A stretch of 47,743 bases of DNA from Desulfobacteraceae bacterium (GCA_011389515.1 JAABUA010000021.1:1-47743); one strand, 5' to 3'; counted from the stretch's first letter, positions 24,756 through 33,975 are shown. The notes: generated from the letters alone by a model not told the origin. Made by a program: numbers and translations.

Positions 24756-27700
24756 TTACAGATCTGTATTTATTTGCTTTCGCATGATCGCTTCACTCCG
24801 CGTAATGTCAAATTCATAGCGAACATTGCGAAACCGTATGCCGAAACGGATTCTTTTCCACAATCCGGGCAGTGCCGGATGAATCCGAGGCGTCTCCCCG
24901 TCGATTCTCAAACCGCCGTATGTGGTCATGGCAAGAAGAACGGTCCCGGCCATGACCCCCGTGTGAATCCCCTCGCCGGTGGTACCCCCCTGGATATCGG
25001 AATAATCACTCGCCAGGGCTTCCTGGTAGAACTGCCAACTCGTGCGGGCGTCCCCCTGCGCGGCGGCAAGAGCGCTGTGCACCACACGGCTCAGGGTCGA
25101 TCCATGGGAAGTGCGGGGCATGTAATAGGCGACGTTTTTCCCGAAAAAATCGTTTCCCGGTTCATATCCCATGGATGTAAGGATTTCCGATACTTTCCGG
25201 TCTCCCAATACAAAAAAGGCCATCAGCATGTCGGCCTGCTTGGCAGCTTTGTACTGATCCGGCGATTTCCCCTCTTTTTTCAAAATCCGGTCCAGTCGAT
25301 GAATATCGCCGTACACCCCCCGGTAATGATCCCAGTCCAGTTCCGCAAGGGAAAAGTAGCCGTCAAACTGTGCCATAATATCATCTGTCATGACCACGTT
25401 GAGCCCGGCTGCGATATTTCGCCATTTTTCAATTTCCCGGGAATCGATGCCGATCCCCGCATGAAGGGATTTTCTGGCAGGACCGCTTATGGCTGCAAAA
25501 ATCTCCCCGGCGGTTACAAGCGCCCAGTGGGCCATCAGGTTGGTATAGGCGTTGTCGGTAAGGCCGCCGCTGTCGCTTTCCGGATATTTTTCATGGAACT
25601 CGTCCGGTCCCATGACTCCGTCGATGTGGAAACGCCCCGTATCCGGATCCAAACGGACCGAATCCGCAAAAAATCGGCAGATCTCGAAAAACATTTCCGC
25701 GCCAAAGGCTTCCATGAATTGCGCATCCCGGGTGATATGATAATACTGCCAGATGTTAAAGGCGATGGCCAAAGAGACGTGGCGCTGGCGCGCACTGTGG
25801 TCCGGCCCCCACTTGCCGGTCATGGGATTTAAGTGAATGATCTGGGTTTCTTCCCGGCCGGTGCTGCCGCTCTGCCAGGGAAACATCGCGCCCATTCGCC
25901 CTTCGGCCCTGGCAAGCGCTCTTGCCTTGTCCAGGCGCCGGTATCGGTACATGAGCAGCGACCTGGCAATCGCGGGAAAATGAAGGTCGTAAAAGGGAAG
26001 GATGAAAAGCTCGTCCCAAAAAATATGCCCCCGGTAAGCTTCCCCGTGCAGGCCGCGCGCCGGCATGCCGGCATCCAGCCCAACGTTGTGGGGCGATGCA
26101 CTCACCATGAGGTGGTACATGTGAAGCCGGAGCATTTTCTGGCTGAACCGGTCGCCCGTCAGCCGGATATCCATCTCTTCCCAAAGCGCAGCCCACCGGG
26201 TTGTGCTGGCCTGCTTCACCGCATCAAAGGAGGGCATTTGGCCAATTGCCGCACCAGCGGCTTCCGAAGGGTCGTCCACGCCGGCATCCTGCGATGTATA
26301 CAGCGCCACCCGTTTTTCCAAAAAGAATGTCTGGTTCTCCCGGGCGTCAAAGGTATAAAATATCTCCGCCCGGCCCGGTGAGGTTTCATGGGAAACGGCG
26401 GCAATCGGTGCGCCGCTTGCGCGAATCCCGGCGGCCAGGGCGATTTCTATGTCCGAAGATGTGGTTTTGACCGTCAGCAAAAGGCGATTATCCATGGCGG
26501 TCTGTGAAAGGGGTTCCAGATGTTTCTGGTTCAGATCCCGGTAGCGCTCGACCCCTTCGTTGATATTCGTTCCGTCGATGGCCGTGGATACAGTGACGGC
26601 GCCCTGATAATTCAAGGGGGTCAGACGGTATCTGAGAGCACAGATGTGCGGGTCATTCATGCTTGCAAACCGCTCTGATACCATCCGTGTTTTGCGGCCG
26701 GACGTATCTGTTACCACCATGTCCCGGTGCAGGATGCCGGTGCTGAGGTCAAGCCGCCTGCTAATAGAATCAATGGCAACGTGGTTGATGTCCATAAAAG
26801 GGTCGTTGCCTATCCGGAAATTGACCGGCAGCCAATTGGGACAGTTGACAAAATCCTCGTTTTCAATGTCTTTGCCGCTCACGCGAGATGTGAGACGGTT
26901 AAACACCCCTGCCATGTAGGTGCCGGGATAATTGACCCGCCCGGAAGAGGATTCTTCCATGGCCCCCCGGGTGCCCATGTAGCCGTTGCCTACGGCAAGC
27001 AGCGCTTCACGGGTTTTTTCCATCGTTTTGTCATAGTCATGAAACGTGATGCACCACTGATCGGCGTCAAGCCCCGTTTCAAACCACCGCTCGATGTCCG
27101 CCACGCTGATTTCCCCCAGATCGCCCACCACCAGGTCCGCCCCGTTTTGCATCAGCACGGCGCCGTCAATTTCCCGGGCAACGCCTACAACCAGGCCGAA
27201 TCGTCCCTCCCGCCCGGCCTGAACGCCGGATACCGCATCTTCCACCACTACCGCGCGGTCATAGTCCACATCCAGCCGGTCACACGCAGCGGTGAAAATA
27301 TCCGGCGCAGGCTTTCCGGAAAGCCCCCATTTCTCGGACACCTCACCGTCCACACGGACATCGAACAGGTCCAGCAGCCCCTGGGTTTCCAGAATATTCC
27401 GGCAGTTTTTGCTCGAAGAGGCCACCCCGATTTTTACGCCTTTTTTTTTGAGCGTTTCGATCAATTTCACGCTGGTGGGAAAGACGGTTACGCCCTCGGT
27501 TTGTAACAGGTCGTTGAATATGTCATTTTTCCGGTTGCCAAGACCGCATACCGTTTCTTTGCCGGGGGAATCTCCGGGACTTCCATAGGGCAGAACGATC
27601 CCCCTGGCATCCAGAAAGGAAACAATACCGTCATAACGCGGTTTTCCATCCACAAAAGAAAGGTAATCCTCCCGGGTGAAGGGCTGGAAAGGGTGGTTTT

Positions 27701-27827
27701 CCCGTTGGGAGAGCGCCTGAAGGTACCCGTCGAACAACTGCGTCCAAGCCCGCACATGAAGCAGGGCGGTGTGGGTGATAACACCGTCCAGGTCGAAAAT
27801 GACAGCGTCAAACAATCGATCGGCCAT
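24756..27827 (-). CDS. beta-phosphoglucomutase-GH65 disaccharide phosphorylase fusion
   Basis: A 1023-aa two-domain protein. Residues 1-235 are a HAD phosphatase/mutase domain with FDLDGVITHTA (Asp12, Asp14), SSSKN, and KPAPDIF...VEDAVSGVQAG, as in beta-phosphoglucomutase. Residues 245-1023 are a GH65 phosphorylase with the catalytic acid Glu743 in GPDEFHE and the phosphate-binding HGSTLS near the C-terminus. GH65 enzymes split trehalose, maltose or kojibiose with phosphate to beta-glucose-1-phosphate, which the fused mutase would turn into glucose-6-phosphate. The ATG at 27827 is preferred over a TTG at 27839. It heads the minus-strand trehalose operon, so trehalose is the likely substrate, but GH65 specificity cannot be read from these motifs. 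Confidence 0.88.
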   Translation of the reverse strand: MADRLFDAVIFDLDGVITHTALLHVRAWTQLFDGYLQALSQRENHPFQPFTREDYLSFVDGKPRYDGIVSFLDARGIVLPYGSPGDSPGKETVCGLGNRKNDIFNDLLQTEGVTVFPTSVKLIETLKKKGVKIGVASSSKNCRNILETQGLLDLFDVRVDGEVSEKWGLSGKPAPDIFTAACDRLDVDYDRAVVVEDAVSGVQAGREGRFGLVVGVAREIDGAVLMQNGADLVVGDLGEISVADIERWFETGLDADQWCITFHDYDKTMEKTREALLAVGNGYMGTRGAMEESSSGRVNYPGTYMAGVFNRLTSRVSGKDIENEDFVNCPNWLPVNFRIGNDPFMDINHVAIDSISRRLDLSTGILHRDMVVTDTSGRKTRMVSERFASMNDPHICALRYRLTPLNYQGAVTVSTAIDGTNINEGVERYRDLNQKHLEPLSQTAMDNRLLLTVKTTSSDIEIALAAGIRASGAPIAAVSHETSPGRAEIFYTFDARENQTFFLEKRVALYTSQDAGVDDPSEAAGAAIGQMPSFDAVKQASTTRWAALWEEMDIRLTGDRFSQKMLRLHMYHLMVSASPHNVGLDAGMPARGLHGEAYRGHIFWDELFILPFYDLHFPAIARSLLMYRYRRLDKARALARAEGRMGAMFPWQSGSTGREETQIIHLNPMTGKWGPDHSARQRHVSLAIAFNIWQYYHITRDAQFMEAFGAEMFFEICRFFADSVRLDPDTGRFHIDGVMGPDEFHEKYPESDSGGLTDNAYTNLMAHWALVTAGEIFAAISGPARKSLHAGIGIDSREIEKWRNIAAGLNVVMTDDIMAQFDGYFSLAELDWDHYRGVYGDIHRLDRILKKEGKSPDQYKAAKQADMLMAFFVLGDRKVSEILTSMGYEPGNDFFGKNVAYYMPRTSHGSTLSRVVHSALAAAQGDARTSWQFYQEALASDYSDIQGGTTGEGIHTGVMAGTVLLAMTTYGGLRIDGETPRIHPALPGLWKRIRFGIRFRNVRYEFDITRSEAIMRKQINTDL

Positions 27828-27867
27828 GTTGTTTTCCAATCCAAGAAACGATCATCATTATATGGTG

Positions 27868-27909
27868 TACAAGCCATCTCAAAAAAAAGATTTTTTGAGA
27901 TGGCTTGTA
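27868..27909. repeat. perfect inverted repeat, 19-bp arms
   Basis: TACAAGCCATCTCAAAAAA (27868-27886) is followed by AAGA and its exact reverse complement (27891-27909). It lies upstream of both divergent genes, 41 bases from the nearer start, so it does not end any annotated transcript. It could be a regulatory hairpin or a mobile-element end. Confidence 0.6.
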
Positions 27910-27920
27910 ATGATGCTCTT

Positions 27921-28073
27921 GTAAAAAGTCGTGCTCAGACGGCTTTGAATCGCGCCATGGCGTGACAAGATCAAGGCGCGTGCAATTTTTGAAGAATTGA
28001 GCGTTCTTAGCCGTACGTAAGATTCTTCAAAAATTGTACGTAACGCAGATATTGGACTTTTTGCGAAGTCGTC
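27921..28073 (-). repeat. family B repeat element, copy B2
   Basis: About 153 bp with partly paired ends (AAAAAGTC at 27923-27930 with GACTTTTT at 28055-28062) and a perfect inner hairpin CAATTTTTGAAGAAT (27983-27997) with ATTCTTCAAAAATTG (28022-28036). Its left part matches B1 at 35 of 38 positions in inverse orientation; its right part matches B3 at 31 of 34. It appears to be the most complete member. Confidence 0.6.
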
Positions 28074-28268
28074 TGTAATGTATACCAATAATAATGATGC
28101 CACCCTGGCGCCGCCACGTCAAAACCAACAAAAAATGCCGACTGGTGACGGCCGCACCCGTTGCCGTAAAAACGATCCAGACCCAAAAAATACCGTCATT
28201 TGCATGGCATCCCCATATCTGCACCATTATTCTTTACTTATTTAGTCGGCAACAGCGGCATTACTGCT

Positions 28269-28283
28269 GCATGAATATCATGC
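28269..28283. promoter_or_regulatory. small palindrome upstream of glgX, possible operator
   Basis: GCATGA-ATA-TCATGC, flanked by CT and GG, lies 31 bases before the glgX ATG, just ahead of AATATAAA. The position fits an operator or leader hairpin; no matching regulator is known to me. Confidence 0.3.
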
Positions 28284-28313
28284 GGCAATATAAACGACAA
28301 AGGAGCAGATGCC

Positions 28314-30437
28314 ATGAAAGTCTGGCCAGGGACACCCTACCCGATCGGCCCCGTGTTCGACGGGTCGGGCACCAACTTTTCCCTTTTTTCCGAAATCGCC
28401 GAGCGCGTGGAATTGTGCCTGTTCGATGAGCAGAAAAATGAAACCCGAATCGATTTGCCCGAAGTCACGGGCTTTTGCTGGCATGGGTACCTGCCGGATG
28501 TCCAACCCGGCCAGCGATACGGATACCGGGTTCATGGACCGTGGGAGCCGGAAAACGGCCATCGGTGCAACCCGGCCAAGCTGCTTATCGATCCCTATGC
28601 AAAAGCCACTGAAGGACAGGTCCAGTGGGATGAAGCGGTATTCCCGTATCCATTCGATGCGGGTTTCGAAGTGAAAAGCGATTCTGACAGTGCGCCGTTC
28701 ATGCCCCGGTGCGTGGTGCACCAGCCCCATTTCGACTGGGAAGGGGATCGCCGGCTTCAAATTCCGTGGCATGAAACCATCATCTACGAAACCCATGTCA
28801 AGGGGCTGACCGCCCGCCATCCGGAAGTGCCACCTGAACTTCGCGGCACCTATGCCGGCGTTGCGCATCCGGCAATCATCGATTATTTTAAGGGGTTGGG
28901 CATCACTGCGGTCGAATTGCTGCCTGTTCACCAGTTCATACACGAAAAGCACCTGGTGGAAAAAGGCCTGCGAAACTACTGGGGGTACAACACCATCGGA
29001 TATTTCACCCCCCATAATGAATATGCATCGGAAACACGCCCGGGCGCAGTGGTATCGGAGTTCAAGCAGATGGTCCGGTCGCTGCACCAAGCCGGCATCG
29101 AGGTTATCCTCGACGTGGTATATAACCACACCGGCGAAGGGAGTCATCTTGGTCCGATGGTCTCTTTCAAAGGGATTGACAATGCCTATTACTACCGGCT
29201 TGCAGAAGATCCCCGGTACTATATGGATTATACCGGATGCGGAAACAGTCTCAACATGCGGAATCCCCATGCACTGCAGCTTCTGATGGATTCACTGCGA
29301 TACTGGGTGCTGGAAATGCACGTGGACGGATTCCGTTTCGATCTGGCCTCCACCCTTGCCCGGGAACTGCACGACGTGGACCGGCTGTCGTCCTTTTTTG
29401 ACATTATCCAGCAGGACCCGGTGATCAGCCAGGTAAAACTCATTGCGGAGCCGTGGGATGTGGGCGAGGGTGGATACCAGGTGGGCAACTTTCCGCCCTT
29501 GTGGACGGAATGGAACGGCAAGTACCGGGATTGCATCCGCGATTTCTGGGCCGGCCGGGAACAGACCATGGGGGAATTCGCCTACCGGCTTACCGGCAGC
29601 CCGGATCTCTATGAAAACACCTCCCGCCTGCCGTATGCCAGCATCAACTTCGTCACCGCGCACGACGGTTTTACATTGAACGATCTGGTCTCCTACAACG
29701 AAAAGCACAACGACGCCAACGAAGAGAACAACGAGGACGGCGAGGACCACAACCGTTCATGGAACTGCGGTGTAGAGGGGCCCACGGACGATGCGGAGAT
29801 AAACGCTTTGCGGGACCGGCAGAAAAAAAATTTCCTTGTCACGCTCATGCTGTCCCAGGGCGTGCCCATGCTCTTGGGCGGGGATGAGTTCGGGCGGACC
29901 CAGCTTGGGAACAACAACGGGTACTGCCAGGACAATGACATCTCCTGGTATGACTGGGAAAATGTTGACGAAACGCTGCTGCATTTCTGTCGCCGCCTCA
30001 TCCAGTTTCGCAGGGAGCATACGGTATTCAGACGAAGACGCTGGTTTTTGGGGCGCCGCATTCACGGGAGCGAGGTCAAGGACATCATATGGATCACACC
30101 GGACGGCCAGCAGATGGGAGAAGAAAACTGGGGAGAAGGGCACGCAAGCTCCCTTTGCGTTTATCTGAACGGAGAGACCATACCCAACCCCAATCCCCGG
30201 GGGAAGCCCGTAACCGATGACAGCTTCTATCTCATGTTCAACGCCCACCATGAACCCATAGATTTCACTGTCGTGGGCGAAAGATGGAAGGCTCGGTGGC
30301 GCATGGTCATAGATACCGGACAGGATGGCGGCTTTACGGATTCAGAAACCCTTCTTGACGCAAATGACAGTGTGACAATCGCCCCTTATGCCATTGTTGT
30401 ACTCCAGCTTATCGAGGCCGTGCCGGAAAACGCATAA
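28314..30437 (+). CDS. glgX: glycogen debranching enzyme, isoamylase type
   Basis: A 707-aa GH13 isoamylase-type enzyme (GlgX/TreX) that hydrolyses alpha-1,6 branches of glycogen or limit dextrins. An N-terminal CBM48-like domain (1-140: PIGPVFDGSGTNFSLFSE) precedes the barrel with VILDVVYNHTGEG, the nucleophile Asp343 in VDGFRFDLAST, the acid Glu379 in LIAEPWD, and TAHDGFTLNDLVSYNEKHN. The start has AAGGAG 9 nt upstream. The gene is divergent from the treYZ operon and 44 nt before malQ. In the TreX/TreY/TreZ route the debranching enzyme supplies linear glucans to TreY, which fits this arrangement. Confidence 0.93.
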   Translation: MKVWPGTPYPIGPVFDGSGTNFSLFSEIAERVELCLFDEQKNETRIDLPEVTGFCWHGYLPDVQPGQRYGYRVHGPWEPENGHRCNPAKLLIDPYAKATEGQVQWDEAVFPYPFDAGFEVKSDSDSAPFMPRCVVHQPHFDWEGDRRLQIPWHETIIYETHVKGLTARHPEVPPELRGTYAGVAHPAIIDYFKGLGITAVELLPVHQFIHEKHLVEKGLRNYWGYNTIGYFTPHNEYASETRPGAVVSEFKQMVRSLHQAGIEVILDVVYNHTGEGSHLGPMVSFKGIDNAYYYRLAEDPRYYMDYTGCGNSLNMRNPHALQLLMDSLRYWVLEMHVDGFRFDLASTLARELHDVDRLSSFFDIIQQDPVISQVKLIAEPWDVGEGGYQVGNFPPLWTEWNGKYRDCIRDFWAGREQTMGEFAYRLTGSPDLYENTSRLPYASINFVTAHDGFTLNDLVSYNEKHNDANEENNEDGEDHNRSWNCGVEGPTDDAEINALRDRQKKNFLVTLMLSQGVPMLLGGDEFGRTQLGNNNGYCQDNDISWYDWENVDETLLHFCRRLIQFRREHTVFRRRRWFLGRRIHGSEVKDIIWITPDGQQMGEENWGEGHASSLCVYLNGETIPNPNPRGKPVTDDSFYLMFNAHHEPIDFTVVGERWKARWRMVIDTGQDGGFTDSETLLDANDSVTIAPYAIVVLQLIEAVPENA

Positions 30438-30481
30438 AACAGCGAAGGAAAAAAACCGCTTAGATGGGACCCTAACCGACC

Positions 30482-31969
30482 ATGAAAATTCGTTCAAGCG
30501 GCATTTTGCTCCCGATTCCAAGCCTTCCGTCTGTCCACGGCGTCGGCGATATGGGCCCGGAAGCCCATCGATTCGTTGATTTCCTGCAGGATGCCGGACA
30601 GACGGTGTGGCAGGTTCTGCCGATCAACCCCACCCTGGCGGAAAACGGACACAGCCCTTACCACAGCCCTTCCGCCTTTGCGTTCAATCCGCTTTTGATC
30701 AGCCCGGCACTTCTGGTTGCGGACGGTTTGCTTGAAAAAGCAGATCTCACGGACATGCCTTTTTTCTCGACAGGGACCATCCATTACAACGCGGGTGAAA
30801 ACCATAAAAACCTTCTGCTTCAAAAGGCCTTCACACGATTTCGGCCGGATCACGCATTTGCCGATTTTTGCGCAACGCATGCCCATTGGCTCGATGATTA
30901 CGCGCTGTTTACAGCCCTTACAAACCATTATCAACAGTCAAAGTGGCACCTGTGGCCGGAACCCATACGCAAGCGCAAACCAGACGCCCTGAAAACCGCA
31001 TCCCGGAAGCTTTCAGACGCCGTTTTTTTCATCCGGTTTGTGCAGTATCAATTTTATAAGCAATGGCAGGCCCTGAAACACCGGAGTAACATGAAGGGAA
31101 TATCCATCATGGGGGATCTGCCGATTTATGTCCCCCATGAAAGCGCGGACACGTGGGCCCACCCATACCTGTTCAAGCTTGACCGCGATATGTGCCCCAC
31201 CGCTGTATCCGGTGTGCCGCCGGACTATTTCAGCAAGACCGGCCAGCACTGGGGGCACCCGGTATACCGATGGCAAATGCACGTGGAAACCGGCTTTGAC
31301 TGGTGGATTCGCCGCATCCGTCACAATCTGGATCTTTTCGACGATCTCCGCATCGATCATTTTCGGGGGCTTGTCGCATACTGGGAAATTCCCGCCGGCC
31401 AGCAAACCGCCGTCAACGGAAAATGGATCAAAGCGCCCGCAAGACAATTTTTTACCGCGCTGTTCAAGCAATTCCCCTGCCCGCCGATCATTGCCGAGGA
31501 TCTCGGCCTCATCACTGCGGATGTTCGCGAAGTTGTCCGGGAATATGATATTCCGGGAATGCGAGTGCTTGTTTTCGGTTTTGACGAAGATCCGGGGGCA
31601 AACCCCAATGCACCCCATAATATTGACCAAAACTGCGTGGTATACACCGGCACCCATGACACCAATACCGCCAGGGGATGGTTTGAGGAGGAAGCCGGGG
31701 AAAGGGGCAGAAAAAGAGTGTTCTCCTACTTCGGCCGGCACATGACGGCAGTGGAATTTACCGGGGAGTTGATTCGGACGGCTCTCATGTCACGGGCAAG
31801 GCGCTGCATCATCCCCATGCAGGACCTGCTCTGCCTGGGAAGCGAAGCGCGGATCAACCGGCCGGGCAGCCCTTCGGGAAACTGGCAGTGGCAACTGGAA
31901 GAAAAACAGCTCCATTCGGTTTCTGCATCGAACTTGCGGGAAATGACGAGAATATTTGGACGGGATTAA
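30482..31969 (+). CDS. malQ: 4-alpha-glucanotransferase
   Basis: A 495-aa GH77 amylomaltase that disproportionates malto-oligosaccharides, transferring glucan units between 4-OH ends. Signatures are the N-terminal SSGILLPIPSLPS, the nucleophile Asp292 in LRIDHFRGL, and the acid Glu339 in IIAEDLG, followed by GTHDTNT. Length is normal for the bacterial form without N-terminal extension. It lies 44 nt downstream of glgX, probably in the same transcript, and would recycle short glucans left by TreZ and GlgX. Its 3' end overlaps the convergent ferredoxin-like gene by 4 nt. Confidence 0.95.
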   Translation: MKIRSSGILLPIPSLPSVHGVGDMGPEAHRFVDFLQDAGQTVWQVLPINPTLAENGHSPYHSPSAFAFNPLLISPALLVADGLLEKADLTDMPFFSTGTIHYNAGENHKNLLLQKAFTRFRPDHAFADFCATHAHWLDDYALFTALTNHYQQSKWHLWPEPIRKRKPDALKTASRKLSDAVFFIRFVQYQFYKQWQALKHRSNMKGISIMGDLPIYVPHESADTWAHPYLFKLDRDMCPTAVSGVPPDYFSKTGQHWGHPVYRWQMHVETGFDWWIRRIRHNLDLFDDLRIDHFRGLVAYWEIPAGQQTAVNGKWIKAPARQFFTALFKQFPCPPIIAEDLGLITADVREVVREYDIPGMRVLVFGFDEDPGANPNAPHNIDQNCVVYTGTHDTNTARGWFEEEAGERGRKRVFSYFGRHMTAVEFTGELIRTALMSRARRCIIPMQDLLCLGSEARINRPGSPSGNWQWQLEEKQLHSVSASNLREMTRIFGRD

Positions 31970-32235
31970 CTGCCAAGACGTTTTATGTATATGGCATCAA
32001 GGGGACAGGCGTCTATACACTCCCAGCATCCCTGGCATAAATGCTGGAATATCATGGGTTGTTCAAAGGGGCCGTCCATCTGTTTGATCACTTTATGGGA
32101 ACATGCATCCACGGCAGCGCAAATACCATTTTCCGGGTCGCAATTGCCGGGGTTACATGTAGGATAATCAATCGTTGCAAATGTTTTTTTTGCTTGAAAA
32201 TTCATCAGGCATCCGCATTTGTTTTCCCTGGGCAT
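31966..32235 (-). CDS. small 4Fe-4S ferredoxin-like protein
   Basis: An 89-aa protein with a C-terminal CQGCWECIDACP, a standard CX2CX2CX3CP ferredoxin motif for one 4Fe-4S cluster. A second Cys set, CNPGNC...GICAAVDAC, lies at the N-terminal side with irregular spacing and may bind another cluster. The ATG at 32235 has AAAGGA close upstream; an ATG at 32205 gives 79 residues. It is 37 nt downstream of thiM on the same strand and converges with malQ. It would carry electrons in the cytoplasm; the partner enzyme is unknown. Confidence 0.75.
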   Translation of the reverse strand: MPRENKCGCLMNFQAKKTFATIDYPTCNPGNCDPENGICAAVDACSHKVIKQMDGPFEQPMIFQHLCQGCWECIDACPLDAIYIKRLGS

Positions 32236-32272
32236 TATTCCTTTCCGGTCATCACCAATCAAGGACCGGTCA

Positions 32273-33079
32273 CTACTCCGATATATCGAGCATCTCAGCG
32301 ATTTCGCTTTCACCTGCCGAATACAGACAATCAATAAAGGCGACCTCGAAGCTTCCCGGTTTATCTGCAATTTTCGCGGCCATACCTCCGCACATGCCAT
32401 AAAAGCCAAAGGCAGAAACAGTCGCTTCAAGAAAGTCTTTTTCCGCAACCGCGCAGAAAGCCGCAACTGTTGCGGACAGACCGCAGCCGATGCCGGTGAC
32501 TTTTGTCATGAGCGGGTGCCCGTTTTTTACAGAAAAAACCCTGCTCCCGTCGGTGATGCAATCGGCCGTGCCGGAAATGGCGACAATGCATCCCAGATCC
32601 ATTGCCATGCCGCGGGCGGCATCCACATGGGCATCGGCAAGGGAAAGCGAAGAATCGACTCCCCTTGTTTTTACGCCCGATCCGGCCAGGGAAAACACTT
32701 CAGAAGCATTGCCGCGCAAGACAGAAACACAGCACTCATCAAGGATACGACGGACAGATTCGGTTCGAAAGGTTGTCGCCCCCGACCCCACGGGATCCAG
32801 AATAACGGGGATTCCCTTTTTGTTGGCTGTCTTTCCGGCAAGAAGCATTGCCTCCAGCCAGCTTTCCTCTATCGTGCCGATATTTAATACCAGTGCGTTT
32901 ACGCTGCCGGTCATCTCTTCGATCTCTGCCAGGCAGTGGGCCATGACCGGGGATGCACCCAGTGCCAGAAGGATGTTGGCCGACGAATTCATCACGACGT
33001 AATTGGTGATATTATGGACCAGGGGGGCGCTTTTTCTCACCTGCGCAAGCATCTTGGCCGTATGTGTTTTCATCTCCAT
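32273..33079 (-). CDS. thiM: hydroxyethylthiazole kinase
   Basis: A 268-aa ribokinase-like enzyme that phosphorylates 4-methyl-5-(2-hydroxyethyl)thiazole for thiamine salvage. The N-terminus PLVHNITNYVVMNSSANILLALGASPVMA is the family hallmark, followed by LDPVGSGAT and the catalytic GTADCI...VTGIGCGLSAT near the ATP site. Length is normal (about 265). The ATG at 33079 is taken; a second ATG lies two codons on. No TPP riboswitch consensus is recognisable in the 95 bases upstream, and thiE/thiD are not adjacent. Confidence 0.93.
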   Translation of the reverse strand: MEMKTHTAKMLAQVRKSAPLVHNITNYVVMNSSANILLALGASPVMAHCLAEIEEMTGSVNALVLNIGTIEESWLEAMLLAGKTANKKGIPVILDPVGSGATTFRTESVRRILDECCVSVLRGNASEVFSLAGSGVKTRGVDSSLSLADAHVDAARGMAMDLGCIVAISGTADCITDGSRVFSVKNGHPLMTKVTGIGCGLSATVAAFCAVAEKDFLEATVSAFGFYGMCGGMAAKIADKPGSFEVAFIDCLYSAGESEIAEMLDISE

Positions 33080-33174
33080 CAGAATACCCAGTTCTTTACC
33101 TTGTATTGGCAATGAAACAGTACAGTTTACAAATAGCGGGGGCCAACTAACCGGCTCCGTTTTCAGCGCACCCG

Positions 33175-33669
33175 CTACTCCACCACCGACGCCTTGTTGA
33201 TCACCACCGGGGTTACCGGAACGTCATCATGCATTCCCTTGCGCCCGGTGGCGACCCCCTTGATCTTGTTGACCACCCCGTGCCCTTTGACCACCTTGCC
33301 GAAAACGGTATACCCATATCCCTGAGGGGTTTTGGCGGTATGGTTCAGAAATTCGTTTTTCTTGACATTGATGAAAAACTGGGCCGTTGCGCTGTGCGGA
33401 TCCTGCGTCCGGGCCATGGCCACGGCATAGGCGTCATTTTTAAGGCCGTTGTCCGCCTCGTTTTCAATGGGCGCGCCGACCTTTTTTTCCGCCATTTCCG
33501 TGGTCATTCCTCCCCCCTGGATCATGAAGCCGTCGATGACCCGGTGAAAAATGGTGCCGTCATAATGCCCCTTGTTGACATAGTCCAGAAAATTGGCGGC
33601 GGTTTTCGGCGCCTCTTTCTCCAAAAGTTCTATCTCAATATCCCCCATGCTGGTTTCAAGCTTTACCAT
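33175..33669 (-). CDS. peptidyl-prolyl cis-trans isomerase, cyclophilin type
   Basis: A 164-aa cyclophilin. [14 protein letters not shown] holds the catalytic Arg and Phe, followed by [18 protein letters not shown] and [10 protein letters not shown], all standard. There is no signal peptide, so it should act in the cytoplasm (PpiB-like) in protein folding. The ATG at 33669 has AAGGAG 8 nt upstream. It is followed after 95 nt by thiM, with no clear terminator between. Confidence 0.95.
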   Translation of the reverse strand: MVKLETSMGDIEIELLEKEAPKTAANFLDYVNKGHYDGTIFHRVIDGFMIQGGGMTTEMAEKKVGAPIENEADNGLKNDAYAVAMARTQDPHSATAQFFINVKKNEFLNHTAKTPQGYGYTVFGKVVKGHGVVNKIKGVATGRKGMHDDVPVTPVVINKASVVE

Positions 33670-33694
33670 TACCTTTTCTCCTTCTTTGAAATTT

Positions 33695-33728
33695 GACGGC
33701 TTCGTAAAAAGCCCAATATCTGCGTTAC
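33695..33728 (+). repeat. family B repeat module, copy B3
   Basis: This 34-base segment, with the core CCAATATCTGCGTTAC, matches the reverse complement of 28040-28073 at 31 of 34 positions. It lies 25 bases upstream of the cyclophilin start. Confidence 0.6.
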
Positions 33729-33936
33729 AGATGGCTAAGTTAAAAGTTCCATCTACTGCGTTGTAGCAATTTTCACCCAATCGTATTTTTTGCACTTTAC
33801 AGCCAAAAAAGCAAGGAGGAGATCGGCGAAAAATATGGGGCAATGGGCATCTCCTGCCAATTCCTGCACTTGCTGCTTGTTGCATTCTTGGATAGACACA
33901 ATAAATATTTCCACACAATATGGACCCATAGGGGCG

Positions 33937-33975
33937 CCCCTTGCGGGTGTCCGGAATCAGGGCACCCGCAAGGGG
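33937..33975. repeat. GC-rich hairpin, 13-bp perfect stem
   Basis: CCCCTTGCGGGTG (33937-33949) pairs perfectly with CACCCGCAAGGGG (33963-33975) around a 13-nt loop. It lies 55 bases past the radical SAM stop (minus strand) but has no T tract on either strand, so it is not a standard terminator. Confidence 0.55.

Larger units (their letters stand above)
27828..28313. other. 486-base divergent intergenic region of the glucan locus
   Basis: No gene is seen. It holds a perfect 19-bp-arm hairpin, the family B copy B2, and a small palindrome just before GlgX. Promoters for both the trehalose operon and glgX-malQ must lie here, but no clear -35/-10 pair stands out. Confidence 0.7.

Noticed and set aside
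28051..28066. TTGGACTTTTTGCG as a sigma-54 promoter
   Set aside because: The distance between GG and GC is too short, and the sequence is part of the family B repeat.
33080..33174. TPP riboswitch before thiM
   Set aside because: The conserved CUGAGA and ACCUGA boxes are absent in the 95 bases before the start.
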